DNA of 11,483 nucleotides from Pseudorhodobacter antarcticus. GTDB lineage: Bacteria > Pseudomonadota > Alphaproteobacteria > Rhodobacterales > Rhodobacteraceae. Shown in pieces: positions 1 to 6,210 of the stretch (position 1 is its first letter; each line of letters begins with the position of its first letter). The notes below the pieces were generated by a model. That model saw nothing but the letters and a program-made list of their open reading frames with translations. It made no database searches and was not told the origin of the DNA. The translations under genes and the position numbers were made by a program. The stretch lies in contig CAMDHB010000074.1 of NCBI GenBank assembly GCA_945897655.1, positions 1 to 11,483 of the forward strand, given 5' to 3'.

Positions 1-234
1 CGCCACACAGATGCCAAGGATCGGCTGACGGGGGCCGCGGACGCCAAAGACCAGACGCAGGATCAGGCCAAAGCCGGGGGGCATGTTGGCACCCCGGATG
101 CGGGCGTCGCCGGAGTTGACGGTGGTGGCGTGCTGGCGGATGACGACCTGGCCGGGCTTGGCGATGGGTTTTGGAACCTCGCGGATCTGGACGACGTCGG
201 GGGATCCGTAACAGGTGACGATGGCGGCTTTCAT
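1..234 (-). CDS. MDR-family NAD(P)-dependent alcohol dehydrogenase/quinone oxidoreductase, N-terminal part
   Basis: The reading frame starts at the ATG complementary to 232-234 and runs off the left edge, so only the first 78 codons are visible. The translation begins MKAAIVTCYGSPDVVQIREV and continues with HATTVNSGDARIRG and a GFGLILRLVFGVRGPRQPILG stretch. This is the GroES-like N-terminal domain of the medium-chain dehydrogenase/reductase superfamily, of the type usually annotated as NAD(P)-dependent alcohol dehydrogenase or quinone oxidoreductase. The Rossmann cofactor domain lies outside the window, so the substrate cannot be judged. It sits 46 bases downstream of the XRE regulator gene on the same strand and is probably the third gene of that operon. 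No strong ribosome binding site is visible. The family call is firm; the substrate is unknown. Confidence 0.85.
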   Translation of the reverse strand, partial: MKAAIVTCYGSPDVVQIREVPKPIAKPGQVVIRQHATTVNSGDARIRGANMPPGFGLILRLVFGVRGPRQPILGICVA

Positions 235-280
235 GGCATTTGCTTTCGATGGGTGCGGCGGGGCACCGGGAGAGGGGGTT

Positions 281-490
281 TCAGTCGTGATAGGTGAAGA
301 CGTCTTCCAGCGGGCGGCCAAAGGCGCGGGCGATGCGGAAGGCAAGTTCAAGGGAGAGGGAGTATTTCCCCGCCTCGATCGCGATGATGGTTTGGCGGGT
401 GACGCCGACGCGGGCGGCAAGGTCGGCTTGGGTCATCTCATCCGCGTCAAAGCGCAGGCGGCGGATGGTGTTGGTCACTTGGGTTGGCAT
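281..490 (-). CDS. Small XRE/Cro-type helix-turn-helix regulator (copy A)
   Basis: This is a 69-residue protein that is almost entirely one HTH domain. Helix 2 is around residues 19-27 (TQADLAARV) and the recognition helix around residues 29-39 (VTRQTIIAIEAG). It is followed by the KYSLSLELAFRIARAFGRPLEDVF stretch typical of short Cro/YozG-like regulators. It should bind DNA as a dimer, with no ligand or effector domain of its own. It starts 3 bases after the stop of the upstream membrane-protein gene (TGA CCC ATG), so the two are co-transcribed and probably translationally coupled. About 50 of 62 aligned residues are identical to the regulator at 4482-4688, and the DNA of the two genes is also very similar, which shows a paralogous pair. 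Its target is not shown by sequence; autoregulation of its own operon is an inference. Confidence 0.9.
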   Translation of the reverse strand: MPTQVTNTIRRLRFDADEMTQADLAARVGVTRQTIIAIEAGKYSLSLELAFRIARAFGRPLEDVFTYHD

Positions 491-493
491 GGG

Positions 494-943
494 TCAGACC
501 CAGCCGCGTTGCAGGGCCAGTTTGGTGAAGGACCCGGTCACAGTGCCGACGGCAAAGGCGGACAGCATGACGTTCAGCGCGGCAAAGACGCTGAAGTTTG
601 CGGCAAGCAGGCCCACGCCGCCCAAGAAAACGCCCGAGGTCAGCAGGAGCGTCACTTGCGCGCCGCGCAGGCGGATCTGGCGGTCGCGTTCATCGACCAG
701 ATGGGGGGGCAGCTTTTGCCCGGTGATCAGGCCCAGGGCGATGTTGATCAGGATCGTGACCGCGATGGAGGCGGCGATGGAGACGACGATCATGGTCAGC
801 ACCAGCCGTGCCCAGGCGGCATAGGCATCGGGGCCGTCAAAGGCACCGGCGGCGTTTTGGGCGGTGATCTGCCAGACGAACAGGGTGATGACCAACAGGT
901 CGGTCACGATGCCGATCAGTGAATTGCGTTCTTCAAACGACAT
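494..943 (-). CDS. Four-TM membrane protein with DERD motif, partner of XRE regulator (copy A)
   Basis: I place the start at the ATG complementary to 941-943 (MSFEERNSL), giving 149 residues. The frame stays open upstream to about 1000, but this start makes the protein exactly the same length and register as its paralogue at 4689-5138. Four hydrophobic segments lie at about residues 10-27, 46-74, 95-114 and 117-137. A short charged cytoplasmic loop carries DERDRQIRLRG at 84-94. The ungapped match with the paralogue includes EER near the N-terminus, PDA at 38-40, WAR at 44-46, VSI at 54-56, TIL at 63-65 and DERD at 84-87. The layout resembles small membrane proteins of the DUF2178 type found beside tiny XRE regulators, but the family assignment is tentative. 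The gene is first in an operon with the regulator. A plausible role is signal input or a partner of the regulator; this is inference. Confidence 0.85.
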   Translation of the reverse strand: MSFEERNSLIGIVTDLLVITLFVWQITAQNAAGAFDGPDAYAAWARLVLTMIVVSIAASIAVTILINIALGLITGQKLPPHLVDERDRQIRLRGAQVTLLLTSGVFLGGVGLLAANFSVFAALNVMLSAFAVGTVTGSFTKLALQRGWV

Positions 944-999
944 GCTGTGTTCCCGAATCATGTTGTGCTTCTGGAACATGGGGTATTGTTTACCCGGCA

Positions 1000-1018
1000 T
1001 AATGTAAAGTATACATTA
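1000..1018 (-). promoter_or_regulatory. AT-rich dyad upstream of module A (candidate operator)
   Basis: An AT-rich inverted repeat, TAATGTA-5 nt-TACATTA, stands out in this GC-rich sequence about 57 bases before the chosen start of the module A membrane protein. The sub-segment 1005-1017 matches 11 of 13 bases of the segment 5183-5195 upstream of the paralogous module B. That makes it a candidate binding site for the encoded XRE regulators. No good -35/-10 pair could be assigned with confidence around it. Confidence 0.4.
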
Positions 1019-1043
1019 CATGGTGTCCGGCTTTTGGAACATT

Positions 1044-2687
1044 CTAGGCCCGGTCTAGCCAGCCGTCATAGCTGACGACGGGGCCGATCAGGGGCAGGGC
1101 AATCTCGACATGGAAGCGGAATTTGCCATTCCGTTCCGTCTCATAACTGTCGCCGCGGGGCATCAGGGCGCGGGGCAGGGGCAGGCCGAACAGGGTCCAG
1201 CGGCGGGGGATGACGCGGAGTTTTGCGCCGTCGGTGACGAGGGCAAGGCCAAAGGCGAAGGAGCCGAAGCGTTCGGTGATCAGGTGTTGGTTGCGGCCCC
1301 GTCCCGATTCCTGGGTGGAGACCATCAGGCGGCCGGCGAAGTTGCGGCCCCAGGTCTCAACGCCGTCGGGGGCGGTCAGGAAGGTGACGGTGATGGGGAT
1401 GTCGGCGCCTTGGGCTGGAAAGCTGAAGATGCGGGCGATCAGGTTGGCAAGGCGGGTGGGGCTGCGGGTGACGGTGGCGCGGCCTGCCCATTGGGCGCGT
1501 TTGCCGGGGCGGTGCAGGGACTGGAGGGTGGGGGGCAGGGTGGCGAAGGCGGGGCCGAGGGCTTGTTCGTAGAGCGAGCCACTGGGCGCGTCGCGCCAGC
1601 CGGTGGTGATGGCGCGGGTGGCGAAGAGGGCGGCGTAGTCGGACAGGGTCAGGGCACCGATGGCCGAGCGTGCGCCGGGGGCTGGGGGCGATCCGGCGCG
1701 GGTTTGGCGGACAAGGGCGGCGATGGCCATCGAGGGGATCAGGGGGCCGTCGTCGCCCTCGGCCAGCATGTGCCAGATGCGGGTGACGGGTTGGCCGTTG
1801 GCGGTGCCCTTGGCCTGAACGAACATGCCGCCGCGATGGTCGCCGTATTTCAGTGTGTTCAGGACAAGGTGGGCCAAGGGGGCGAGGGGGGCGAGGTTGG
1901 GCAGAAGGCCCCGGGCGCGCAGGCGGGCAAAGGTGATGAGCAGGCGGTGCAGTGGCGCGGGCAGGGGGCCGGCGCCCATCCAGAGGGTCTGGATTTGCGG
2001 CATCGCGGCGGGGATGGCGCGCAGGTCAGGCACATCGACGAGGGAGAAGAGGGTGCTGTGCAGGGGCAGGGCACCGGGTGGGGCTATGGTGACGCGATAG
2101 GTTTCGGCCAGACCCCGGCCCGTGGCGGTTTTGCCGTCGCGTCTCAGCGTGACGGGTTCGCCTGCGTAGCCAAGGACGGCGCGCAAGACGTTCAGGCCGA
2201 CCCCGGCGTGGGGCGAGGGGGCGATGCCGCCGGTGACATGTTCGATCTGCATGGTCTTCGCCATCTCGGCCAGGACGGCGGCGGTCAGGACAGGGAAGGA
2301 GGAGGCGCCGGAGAGGGCGAAGATGCTGGTCTCTTTGGCTTGAGTGTCAAAGGCGCCGATCCCGGCGACGAAATCGGCGCCATCGGCGAAGTCGAGGTAG
2401 TTTGTGCGGGTTTGGATGCAGGCTTTGAGGACGTGGTAGGGGTCTGGGCCGTAACCCTGAAAGGGGCCGGTGGCGTCGATCAGGATAGCGGGGCGGTGGG
2501 TTTGCAGGGTTTCAATGATGGTGGCGCGGTCGGCGCGGAGCGGGGTGCAACGGACTTGGGTGGCGCAGATGGCCTGTGCTTTGGTCAGGTCGCGGCCTGC
2601 GATCAGGATATCAAGGTCGGCGTCAGCCAGAAGCCGCGCAAGGCGGCCGCCAAAGACGCCATATCCGCCGAGGATGAGGATTTTCAT
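1044..2687 (-). CDS. Saccharopine dehydrogenase-like NAD(P)-binding protein with C-terminal DUF4166
   Basis: The 547-residue product opens with a Rossmann fold: MKILILGGYGVFGGRLARLL has the GGxGxxG dinucleotide motif at residues 7-13. It is followed by a LIDATGPFQGYGPDPYHVLKAC stretch and FADGADFV, as in saccharopine-dehydrogenase NADP-binding proteins. Roughly residues 385-540 (RPGKRAQWAGRATVTRS to the end) resemble DUF4166, with the NFAGRLM, ERFG and VSYDGWLD pieces. Two-domain proteins of this kind are annotated as SDR or saccharopine dehydrogenase-like with DUF4166; I know of no established substrate. An AAGGGG ribosome binding site precedes the ATG at 2687. The gene is divergent from the aldo/keto reductase and reads towards the module A operon, with about 100 bases between its stop and the next start. 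Domain calls are firm; the reaction is unknown. Confidence 0.88.
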   Translation of the reverse strand: MKILILGGYGVFGGRLARLLADADLDILIAGRDLTKAQAICATQVRCTPLRADRATIIETLQTHRPAILIDATGPFQGYGPDPYHVLKACIQTRTNYLDFADGADFVAGIGAFDTQAKETSIFALSGASSFPVLTAAVLAEMAKTMQIEHVTGGIAPSPHAGVGLNVLRAVLGYAGEPVTLRRDGKTATGRGLAETYRVTIAPPGALPLHSTLFSLVDVPDLRAIPAAMPQIQTLWMGAGPLPAPLHRLLITFARLRARGLLPNLAPLAPLAHLVLNTLKYGDHRGGMFVQAKGTANGQPVTRIWHMLAEGDDGPLIPSMAIAALVRQTRAGSPPAPGARSAIGALTLSDYAALFATRAITTGWRDAPSGSLYEQALGPAFATLPPTLQSLHRPGKRAQWAGRATVTRSPTRLANLIARIFSFPAQGADIPITVTFLTAPDGVETWGRNFAGRLMVSTQESGRGRNQHLITERFGSFAFGLALVTDGAKLRVIPRRWTLFGLPLPRALMPRGDSYETERNGKFRFHVEIALPLIGPVVSYDGWLDRA

Positions 2688-2755
2688 GAATGCCCCTTTC
2701 GGCGTTACGTTGGGGTGCTAGATTACTGGGGTCAATGCGACATTTGGAGGACGGA

Positions 2756-3745
2756 ATGGACTATCGGCGGTTGGGGCGGTCGGGCCTGAAGGTTTCGGAA
2801 TTTTCCTATGGGTCTTGGGTGACCTTCGCCAAGCAGGTGGACATCCAGCCCGCCAAGGAGATGTTGACGGCGGCCTATGATGCCGGGATCAACTTTTTCG
2901 ACAATGCCGAAGGGTATGAGCAGGGCCGGTCGGAACTGGTGATGGGGCAGGCGATCCATGAGCTTGGCTGGTCGCGGGATTCGTTCATCGTGTCGTCCAA
3001 GGTGTATTGGGGCGGCGCTAAGCCGACGCAGCGCGGGTTGTCGGCCAAGCATGTGACCGAGGCGTGCCATGCGGCGCTGAAGCGGCTGCGCGTCGATCAT
3101 CTGGACCTGTATTTCTGCCACCGGCCGGATGTGGATACGCCCGTCGAGGAGACTGTGCGGGCGATGCACAATCTGATCGTGCAGGGGAAGGTGCTGTACT
3201 GGGGCACCTCGGAATGGTCGGGGCAGCGGATCACCGAGGCGCATGCGGTGGCGGCGCGTTGGGGTCTGACGCCGCCTGTGATGGAGCAGCCGCAGTACAA
3301 CCTGTTTGAGCGCCAAAAGGTCGAGGCGGATTATGCGCCAGTGTATGAGACCTTCGGGTTGGGGACGACGATCTGGTCGCCTTTGGCCAGTGGCATCCTG
3401 ACGGGCAAGTACAATGACGGTGTGCCGCAGGACAGCCGGATGAACTTGCCCGGCTATGAGTGGCTGAAGGACAATCTGGGCAAGCCCGAGGGGCAGGCCA
3501 AGCTGGTCAAGGTCAAGGCACTGGCGGGTCTGGCCGAGCGGATCGGGCTGCCGATCCATCATCTGGCGTTGCTGTGGTGTCTGGCCAATCCGCATGTGTC
3601 CACGGTCATTCTGGGCGCGTCGCGGGTGTCGCAACTGACCGATAACCTGAAGGCGCTGGAGCATAAGGCCAAGCTGACGCCCGAGGTGATGGCCGAGATC
3701 GAAGTGATCATGGGCAACAGGCCTGCAGCGGCTGCGCGGTTCTAA
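2756..3745 (+). CDS. Aldo/keto reductase, AKR6/Kv-beta-like
   Basis: The frame is open from 2690, but a GGAGG at 2746-2750, five bases before the ATG at 2756, and the family start MDYRRLGRSGLKVS fix this start, giving 329 residues. It is a TIM-barrel NADPH-dependent carbonyl reductase. The expected catalytic residues are visible: D49 and Y54 in FFDNAEGYEQG, K82 in SSKVYWGG, and H122 in FCHRPDVDTP. The cofactor region near the C-terminus reads STVILGASRVSQLTDNL, as expected. The overall pattern, including WGTSEWS and QPQYNLFER, matches the group related to the potassium channel beta subunit (AKR6). The natural substrate is not evident; detoxification of small aldehydes is typical of relatives. 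It is a single-gene unit, divergent from the DUF4166 gene and ended by a hairpin. Confidence 0.93.
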   Translation: MDYRRLGRSGLKVSEFSYGSWVTFAKQVDIQPAKEMLTAAYDAGINFFDNAEGYEQGRSELVMGQAIHELGWSRDSFIVSSKVYWGGAKPTQRGLSAKHVTEACHAALKRLRVDHLDLYFCHRPDVDTPVEETVRAMHNLIVQGKVLYWGTSEWSGQRITEAHAVAARWGLTPPVMEQPQYNLFERQKVEADYAPVYETFGLGTTIWSPLASGILTGKYNDGVPQDSRMNLPGYEWLKDNLGKPEGQAKLVKVKALAGLAERIGLPIHHLALLWCLANPHVSTVILGASRVSQLTDNLKALEHKAKLTPEVMAEIEVIMGNRPAAAARF

Positions 3746-3760
3746 ATCTACGAAAATGAC

Positions 3761-3787
3761 AAACCCGCGCCGGTTGGGCGCGGGTTT
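3761..3787. terminator. Bidirectional intrinsic terminator between converging genes
   Basis: A perfect 10-bp stem (AAACCCGCGC / GCGCGGGTTT) closes a 7-base loop. It lies between the aldo/keto reductase stop at 3745 and the DUF2306 stop at 3805, which face each other. The arms end in AAA/TTT, so it can serve both strands, although the uridine tract is short. Confidence 0.8.
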
Positions 3788-3804
3788 GGGTGGCGTGTCG
3801 TGCC

Positions 3805-4458
3805 CTAGTGGGCGGCGGCGGTGCGCAGGCGCTGTGGGGCGCGGATCAGCCATTCGGCGGCGGCAAGGTTGACGCCCCAAGCGGCGATGAAGACCAAGTC
3901 AACCAGCACGCCCTTCACCTCACCCAGCATCAGGAAGACAGGCAGCAGCAAGACAGTCTGGGTCGCTGCCCCAAGCGTGATGGCATAGCAGCGCATCATC
4001 CAAGCGCGATGATCGGCAAAGCGGCGCTGGCGGGCGGCGCGGATGCCAAGGAACAGGACGGTCAGGAAGACCACGGCCATGACGTTCTGCGCCGAGTTGT
4101 AGAGGGCCGAGTCCGCCTGCGCCTTGGGTGCCGCGTTCATCAAAAGGCCGGATAGGGCAAAATAACCGCCTGCGCCCACGAGGGCCCGGCCAAGCCAGCG
4201 GTGTACCCCGGGCAGGGCGCGGCGCAGGCGGCTGGAGAATTGCGAGAACCCCAGGATCAGCATCGCGGACCCGCCCAGAATGTGCCCGATGATCGCCCAA
4301 GGGTAACTGGCGCGGCGGGCGATGGCGGTGGCATCGCTGAGGGTGTTGACCTCGCCGCTTTGCATCGACAGCAGAACGACGACGCCGGTCAGAACGGGAA
4401 TGACTGCCAGCAAAAAAAGGGCAAAGCGCGGCACGGCCGCGAAAACGGTGCGGAACAT
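3805..4458 (-). CDS. DUF2306 family integral membrane protein
   Basis: This is a 217-residue protein with about six hydrophobic segments. The first, near residues 12-31, is followed by an outside loop and by IIGHILGGSAMLILGFSQF. The motifs GVHRWLGRA and DHRAWMMRCYAITLGA, with conserved His and Arg between helices, are hallmarks of DUF2306, a family of unknown function whose helix-bundle layout recalls di-heme membrane proteins. A GGAG seven bases before the ATG at 4458 supports the start. The gene begins 23 bases after the stop of XRE regulator copy B and should be the last gene of that operon. The operon ends at the shared hairpin at 3761-3787. Function is unknown; heme or quinone-linked electron transfer is speculation from the conserved histidines. 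Confidence 0.87.
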   Translation of the reverse strand: MFRTVFAAVPRFALFLLAVIPVLTGVVVLLSMQSGEVNTLSDATAIARRASYPWAIIGHILGGSAMLILGFSQFSSRLRRALPGVHRWLGRALVGAGGYFALSGLLMNAAPKAQADSALYNSAQNVMAVVFLTVLFLGIRAARQRRFADHRAWMMRCYAITLGAATQTVLLLPVFLMLGEVKGVLVDLVFIAAWGVNLAAAEWLIRAPQRLRTAAAH

Positions 4459-4481
4459 CGGGAACTCCGTTGGATTGAGGG

Positions 4482-4688
4482 TCAGTCGGTTTCGAACTGG
4501 AACACTTGGTCAAGCGGTTTGTCGAAGGCGCGGGCGATCAGGAAGGCAAGTTCAAGGGACGGCGAATACTTGGCAGCCTCGATCGCCATGATGGTTTGAC
4601 GTGTGACGCCGACGCGGGCGGCAAGATCGGCCTGGGTCATCTCATTTGCATCAAAGCGCAGGCGGCGGATCTGGTTGGTGATCTTCAT
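4482..4688 (-). CDS. Small XRE/Cro-type helix-turn-helix regulator (copy B)
   Basis: This is a 68-residue single-domain HTH protein beginning MKITNQIRRLRFDANEM. The recognition helix region VTRQTIMAIEAAKYS differs from copy A (281-490) only at I/M and G/A in that stretch, so both proteins may read similar DNA sites. The last third differs more (DKPLDQVFQFETD). The ATG follows directly on the TGA of the upstream membrane-protein gene without a spacer (TGAATG), which strongly suggests translational coupling. The next gene downstream is the DUF2306 membrane protein. Autoregulation and cross-regulation with copy A are inferences from similarity and layout. Confidence 0.9.
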   Translation of the reverse strand: MKITNQIRRLRFDANEMTQADLAARVGVTRQTIMAIEAAKYSPSLELAFLIARAFDKPLDQVFQFETD

Positions 4689-5138
4689 TCAGTAGCCGGT
4701 GCGGTAGACTGTCAGCTTTAACAGGTTGCTGGCGATATCGCCCAGGGAAAAGCCAAGGTAGATCAGGTTGAAGGCGATGAAACCGGAGTAGCCAAGGGCA
4801 AGTGAGGACATCGCGCCCAGGAAACCCGCCACGCAAAACAGCATCATGGCGCCCATGCCCCACATCTCGAACTTGGTGTCGCGCTCGTCCTTCAGAAAGA
4901 CGGGGGCTTTTCCGCCGGCGATGATGGCTTGGACCACGGCGGTCAGAATGGTCAGCGCGATGATGGACCCGATGGACACAGGGATGACCCAGATCACCGT
5001 GCGCGCCCAGATCTGCATGGCATCGGGCGCGGTCGAGGTGCCGTCGTGGAACATCGTCCAGATGCGGGAATAGAACCAGCCATTGATCACAAGGCTGCTG
5101 AAGAGGTTGATCCAGGTTTGGCGTTCTTCGGAGTTCAT
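4689..5138 (-). CDS. Four-TM membrane protein with DERD motif, partner of XRE regulator (copy B)
   Basis: The protein has 149 residues starting MNSEERQTWINLF, exactly the length of copy A at 494-943, and aligns to it without gaps. Hydrophobic segments are near residues 10-28, 46-75, 95-115 and 118-137. The cytoplasmic loop has KDERDTKFEMWG, with DERD at 84-87 as in copy A. Sequence identity outside the shared motifs is modest, while the neighbouring regulators are highly similar, so the membrane partner has diverged faster than the DNA-binding part. It is the first gene of a three-gene operon with XRE copy B and the DUF2306 protein. It faces the ThuA-like gene across a 138-base divergent promoter region. 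The family resembles DUF2178-type proteins; function is unknown. Confidence 0.86.
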   Translation of the reverse strand: MNSEERQTWINLFSSLVINGWFYSRIWTMFHDGTSTAPDAMQIWARTVIWVIPVSIGSIIALTILTAVVQAIIAGGKAPVFLKDERDTKFEMWGMGAMMLFCVAGFLGAMSSLALGYSGFIAFNLIYLGFSLGDIASNLLKLTVYRTGY

Positions 5139-5173
5139 GGGCGGCTCGAATCAATGTCAAGGTTGTTGTGCAT

Positions 5174-5202
5174 TAGGTATGATAAAGCATGCATTGTGTC
5201 AA
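5174..5202 (-). promoter_or_regulatory. Candidate promoter with embedded operator for module B
   Basis: On the minus strand a perfect TTGACA (-35) lies at 5197-5202. With a 17-base spacer, a weak TACCTA (-10) lies at 5174-5179. The spacer contains 5183-5195, the 13-bp element shared with module A (11 of 13 bases); it includes overlapping palindromes ATGCAT and GCATGC. A site between -35 and -10 is the classic position for repression, so autorepression by XRE copy B is plausible. The -10 match is poor, so the exact promoter is uncertain. Confidence 0.4.
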
Positions 5203-5276
5203 AGATTCTTTACATCGATTTGCCGTTGACCTTTGCCGCGACCTGCGGTCAACCTGCGGGAAATGAGGAGGACGAT

Positions 5277-5930
5277 ATGGCAAAGCGGGCGTTGATCACC
5301 TGGGGCGGTTGGCTGGGGCATGATCCGGAAAAGGTGGCAAACCTGTTCGCGGGCGACCTGAGGGAGGCGGGGTTTGAGGTGACGGTGACGGATACCTTGG
5401 CCTGCTTTGACGATGCGGGCGCGCTGGCCGACCTGTCGCTGATCGTGCCAGTCTGGACGATGAGCACGATTGAAAAGCACCAGTCACAGAACGTGGCCGA
5501 TGCGGTGGCGGCGGGAGTTGGCCTGGCGGGCTGTCATGGCGGGATGTGCGACAGTTTCCGCAATGATGTGGTCTGGCAGTTCATGACGGGGGCGCAATGG
5601 GTGGCGCATCCGGGCAATGACGGGGTGGAATACAAGGTGCGGATGGTGTCGGATGACCCGCTGGTCGCCGGGATTGACGATTTTATGGTCAAGACCGAGC
5701 AGTATTATCTGCACATCGACCCGGCTGTGAAAGTGCATGCCGTTTGCGATTTCCCGGTGGTGGATGGCCCGCATGCCGCCCATGGCCCGGTGGCCATGCC
5801 AATTGGATTTACCAAGATGTGGGGCAAGGGGCGGGTCTACTATAACGCTTTGGGCCATCAGGCCAATGTGATTGACCATGGGGCCCCGCGCGAGATGATC
5901 AAGCGTGGTCTTCTTTGGGCGGCTAGATGA
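5277..5930 (+). CDS. ThuA-like (trehalose-utilisation family) protein
   Basis: The start at ATG 5277 is set by a strong AGGAGG at 5266-5271, five bases upstream; the frame is open further up but runs through the divergent promoter. The 217-residue product has the ThuA class I glutamine-amidotransferase-like fold. Recognisable parts are the first beta strand RALITWGGWLGHDP, LIVPVW at 55-60, GVGLAGCHGGMCDSFR at about 81-95, the DDFMVKTEQYYLHIDP segment at about 134-149, and GRVYYNALGHQ at 185-195. ThuA proteins act on or bind carbohydrates (3-keto-sugar metabolism has been proposed), but no partner sugar genes are present here. The stop overlaps the start of the DUF4287 gene (ATGA), so the two are coupled. 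The family is confident; the substrate is unknown. Confidence 0.9.
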   Translation: MAKRALITWGGWLGHDPEKVANLFAGDLREAGFEVTVTDTLACFDDAGALADLSLIVPVWTMSTIEKHQSQNVADAVAAGVGLAGCHGGMCDSFRNDVVWQFMTGAQWVAHPGNDGVEYKVRMVSDDPLVAGIDDFMVKTEQYYLHIDPAVKVHAVCDFPVVDGPHAAHGPVAMPIGFTKMWGKGRVYYNALGHQANVIDHGAPREMIKRGLLWAAR

Positions 5931-6145
5931 GCTTTCAGGCCTATCTGGATAATATCCAAGCCAAGACCGGCAAATCCCCCGCCGACTTTCGCCAGATGGC
6001 GGCGGAGAAGGGGTTTGCCGGGCCCGAGGGCATTGCCAAGGGCGTGAAGGCCACGCAGATCACCGATTGGCTGAAGGCGGATTTCGGACTGGGTCACGGG
6101 CACGCGATGGCGATTGTGGCATTGCTGAAGGGCAAATCGGACTGA
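5927..6145 (+). CDS. DUF4287 domain protein
   Basis: This 72-residue protein is a single DUF4287 domain: MSFQAYLDNIQAKTGKSPAD, then GVKATQITDWLKADFGLGHGHAMAIVALLKG, which is the hallmark end. The family is a small helical domain of unknown function, often attached to or beside other small domains. The start codon overlaps the ThuA stop by 4 bases (ATGA), so it is translated from the same message. No signal peptide or membrane segment is present. No clear terminator follows; the only nearby dyad (AAACG-G-CGTTT at 6145-6155) has an impossibly small loop. Confidence 0.9.
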   Translation: MSFQAYLDNIQAKTGKSPADFRQMAAEKGFAGPEGIAKGVKATQITDWLKADFGLGHGHAMAIVALLKGKSD

Positions 6146-6210
6146 AACGGCGTTTTGTCGGCTGCCGGGTCTGGTAACGTGCTGACAGAGTCAACTTTCA
6201 CGGTGGCCAA

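Noticed and set aside
281..943. Module A as a toxin-antitoxin pair
   Set aside because: The membrane protein is 149 residues with four TM segments and a third cargo gene follows. Nothing marks it as a toxin, and the layout fits a regulatory operon better.
944..1000. Longer start (MPGKQYPMFQKH...) for membrane protein copy A
   Set aside because: The paralogue begins at the equivalent of MSFEER with identical total length, and the extension overlaps the candidate regulatory dyad.
1110..2789. A 559-codon open frame on the plus strand, antisense to the DUF4166 gene
   Set aside because: The translation is glycine/alanine-rich low-complexity sequence with no family motif. It is the mirror of a high-GC gene whose minus-strand product has clear Rossmann and DUF4166 motifs.
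2732..3880. A 382-codon minus-strand open frame opposite the aldo/keto reductase
   Set aside because: Arg/His/Pro-rich shadow; the plus strand encodes a canonical reductase with all catalytic residues.
4929..5276. N-terminal extension of the ThuA-like frame
   Set aside because: It runs through the divergent promoter and antisense to the membrane protein, while a strong AGGAGG sits right before ATG 5277.
6145..6155. AAACGGCGTTT dyad after the DUF4287 gene as a terminator
   Set aside because: The loop would be one base, so the hairpin cannot form as drawn.
6146..6210. Possible 5' half of the RTX gene on the left side of the IS element
   Set aside because: The in-frame translation (GVLSAAGSGNVLTESTFTVAK) shows no RTX repeat or other RTX feature, so I could not support it.
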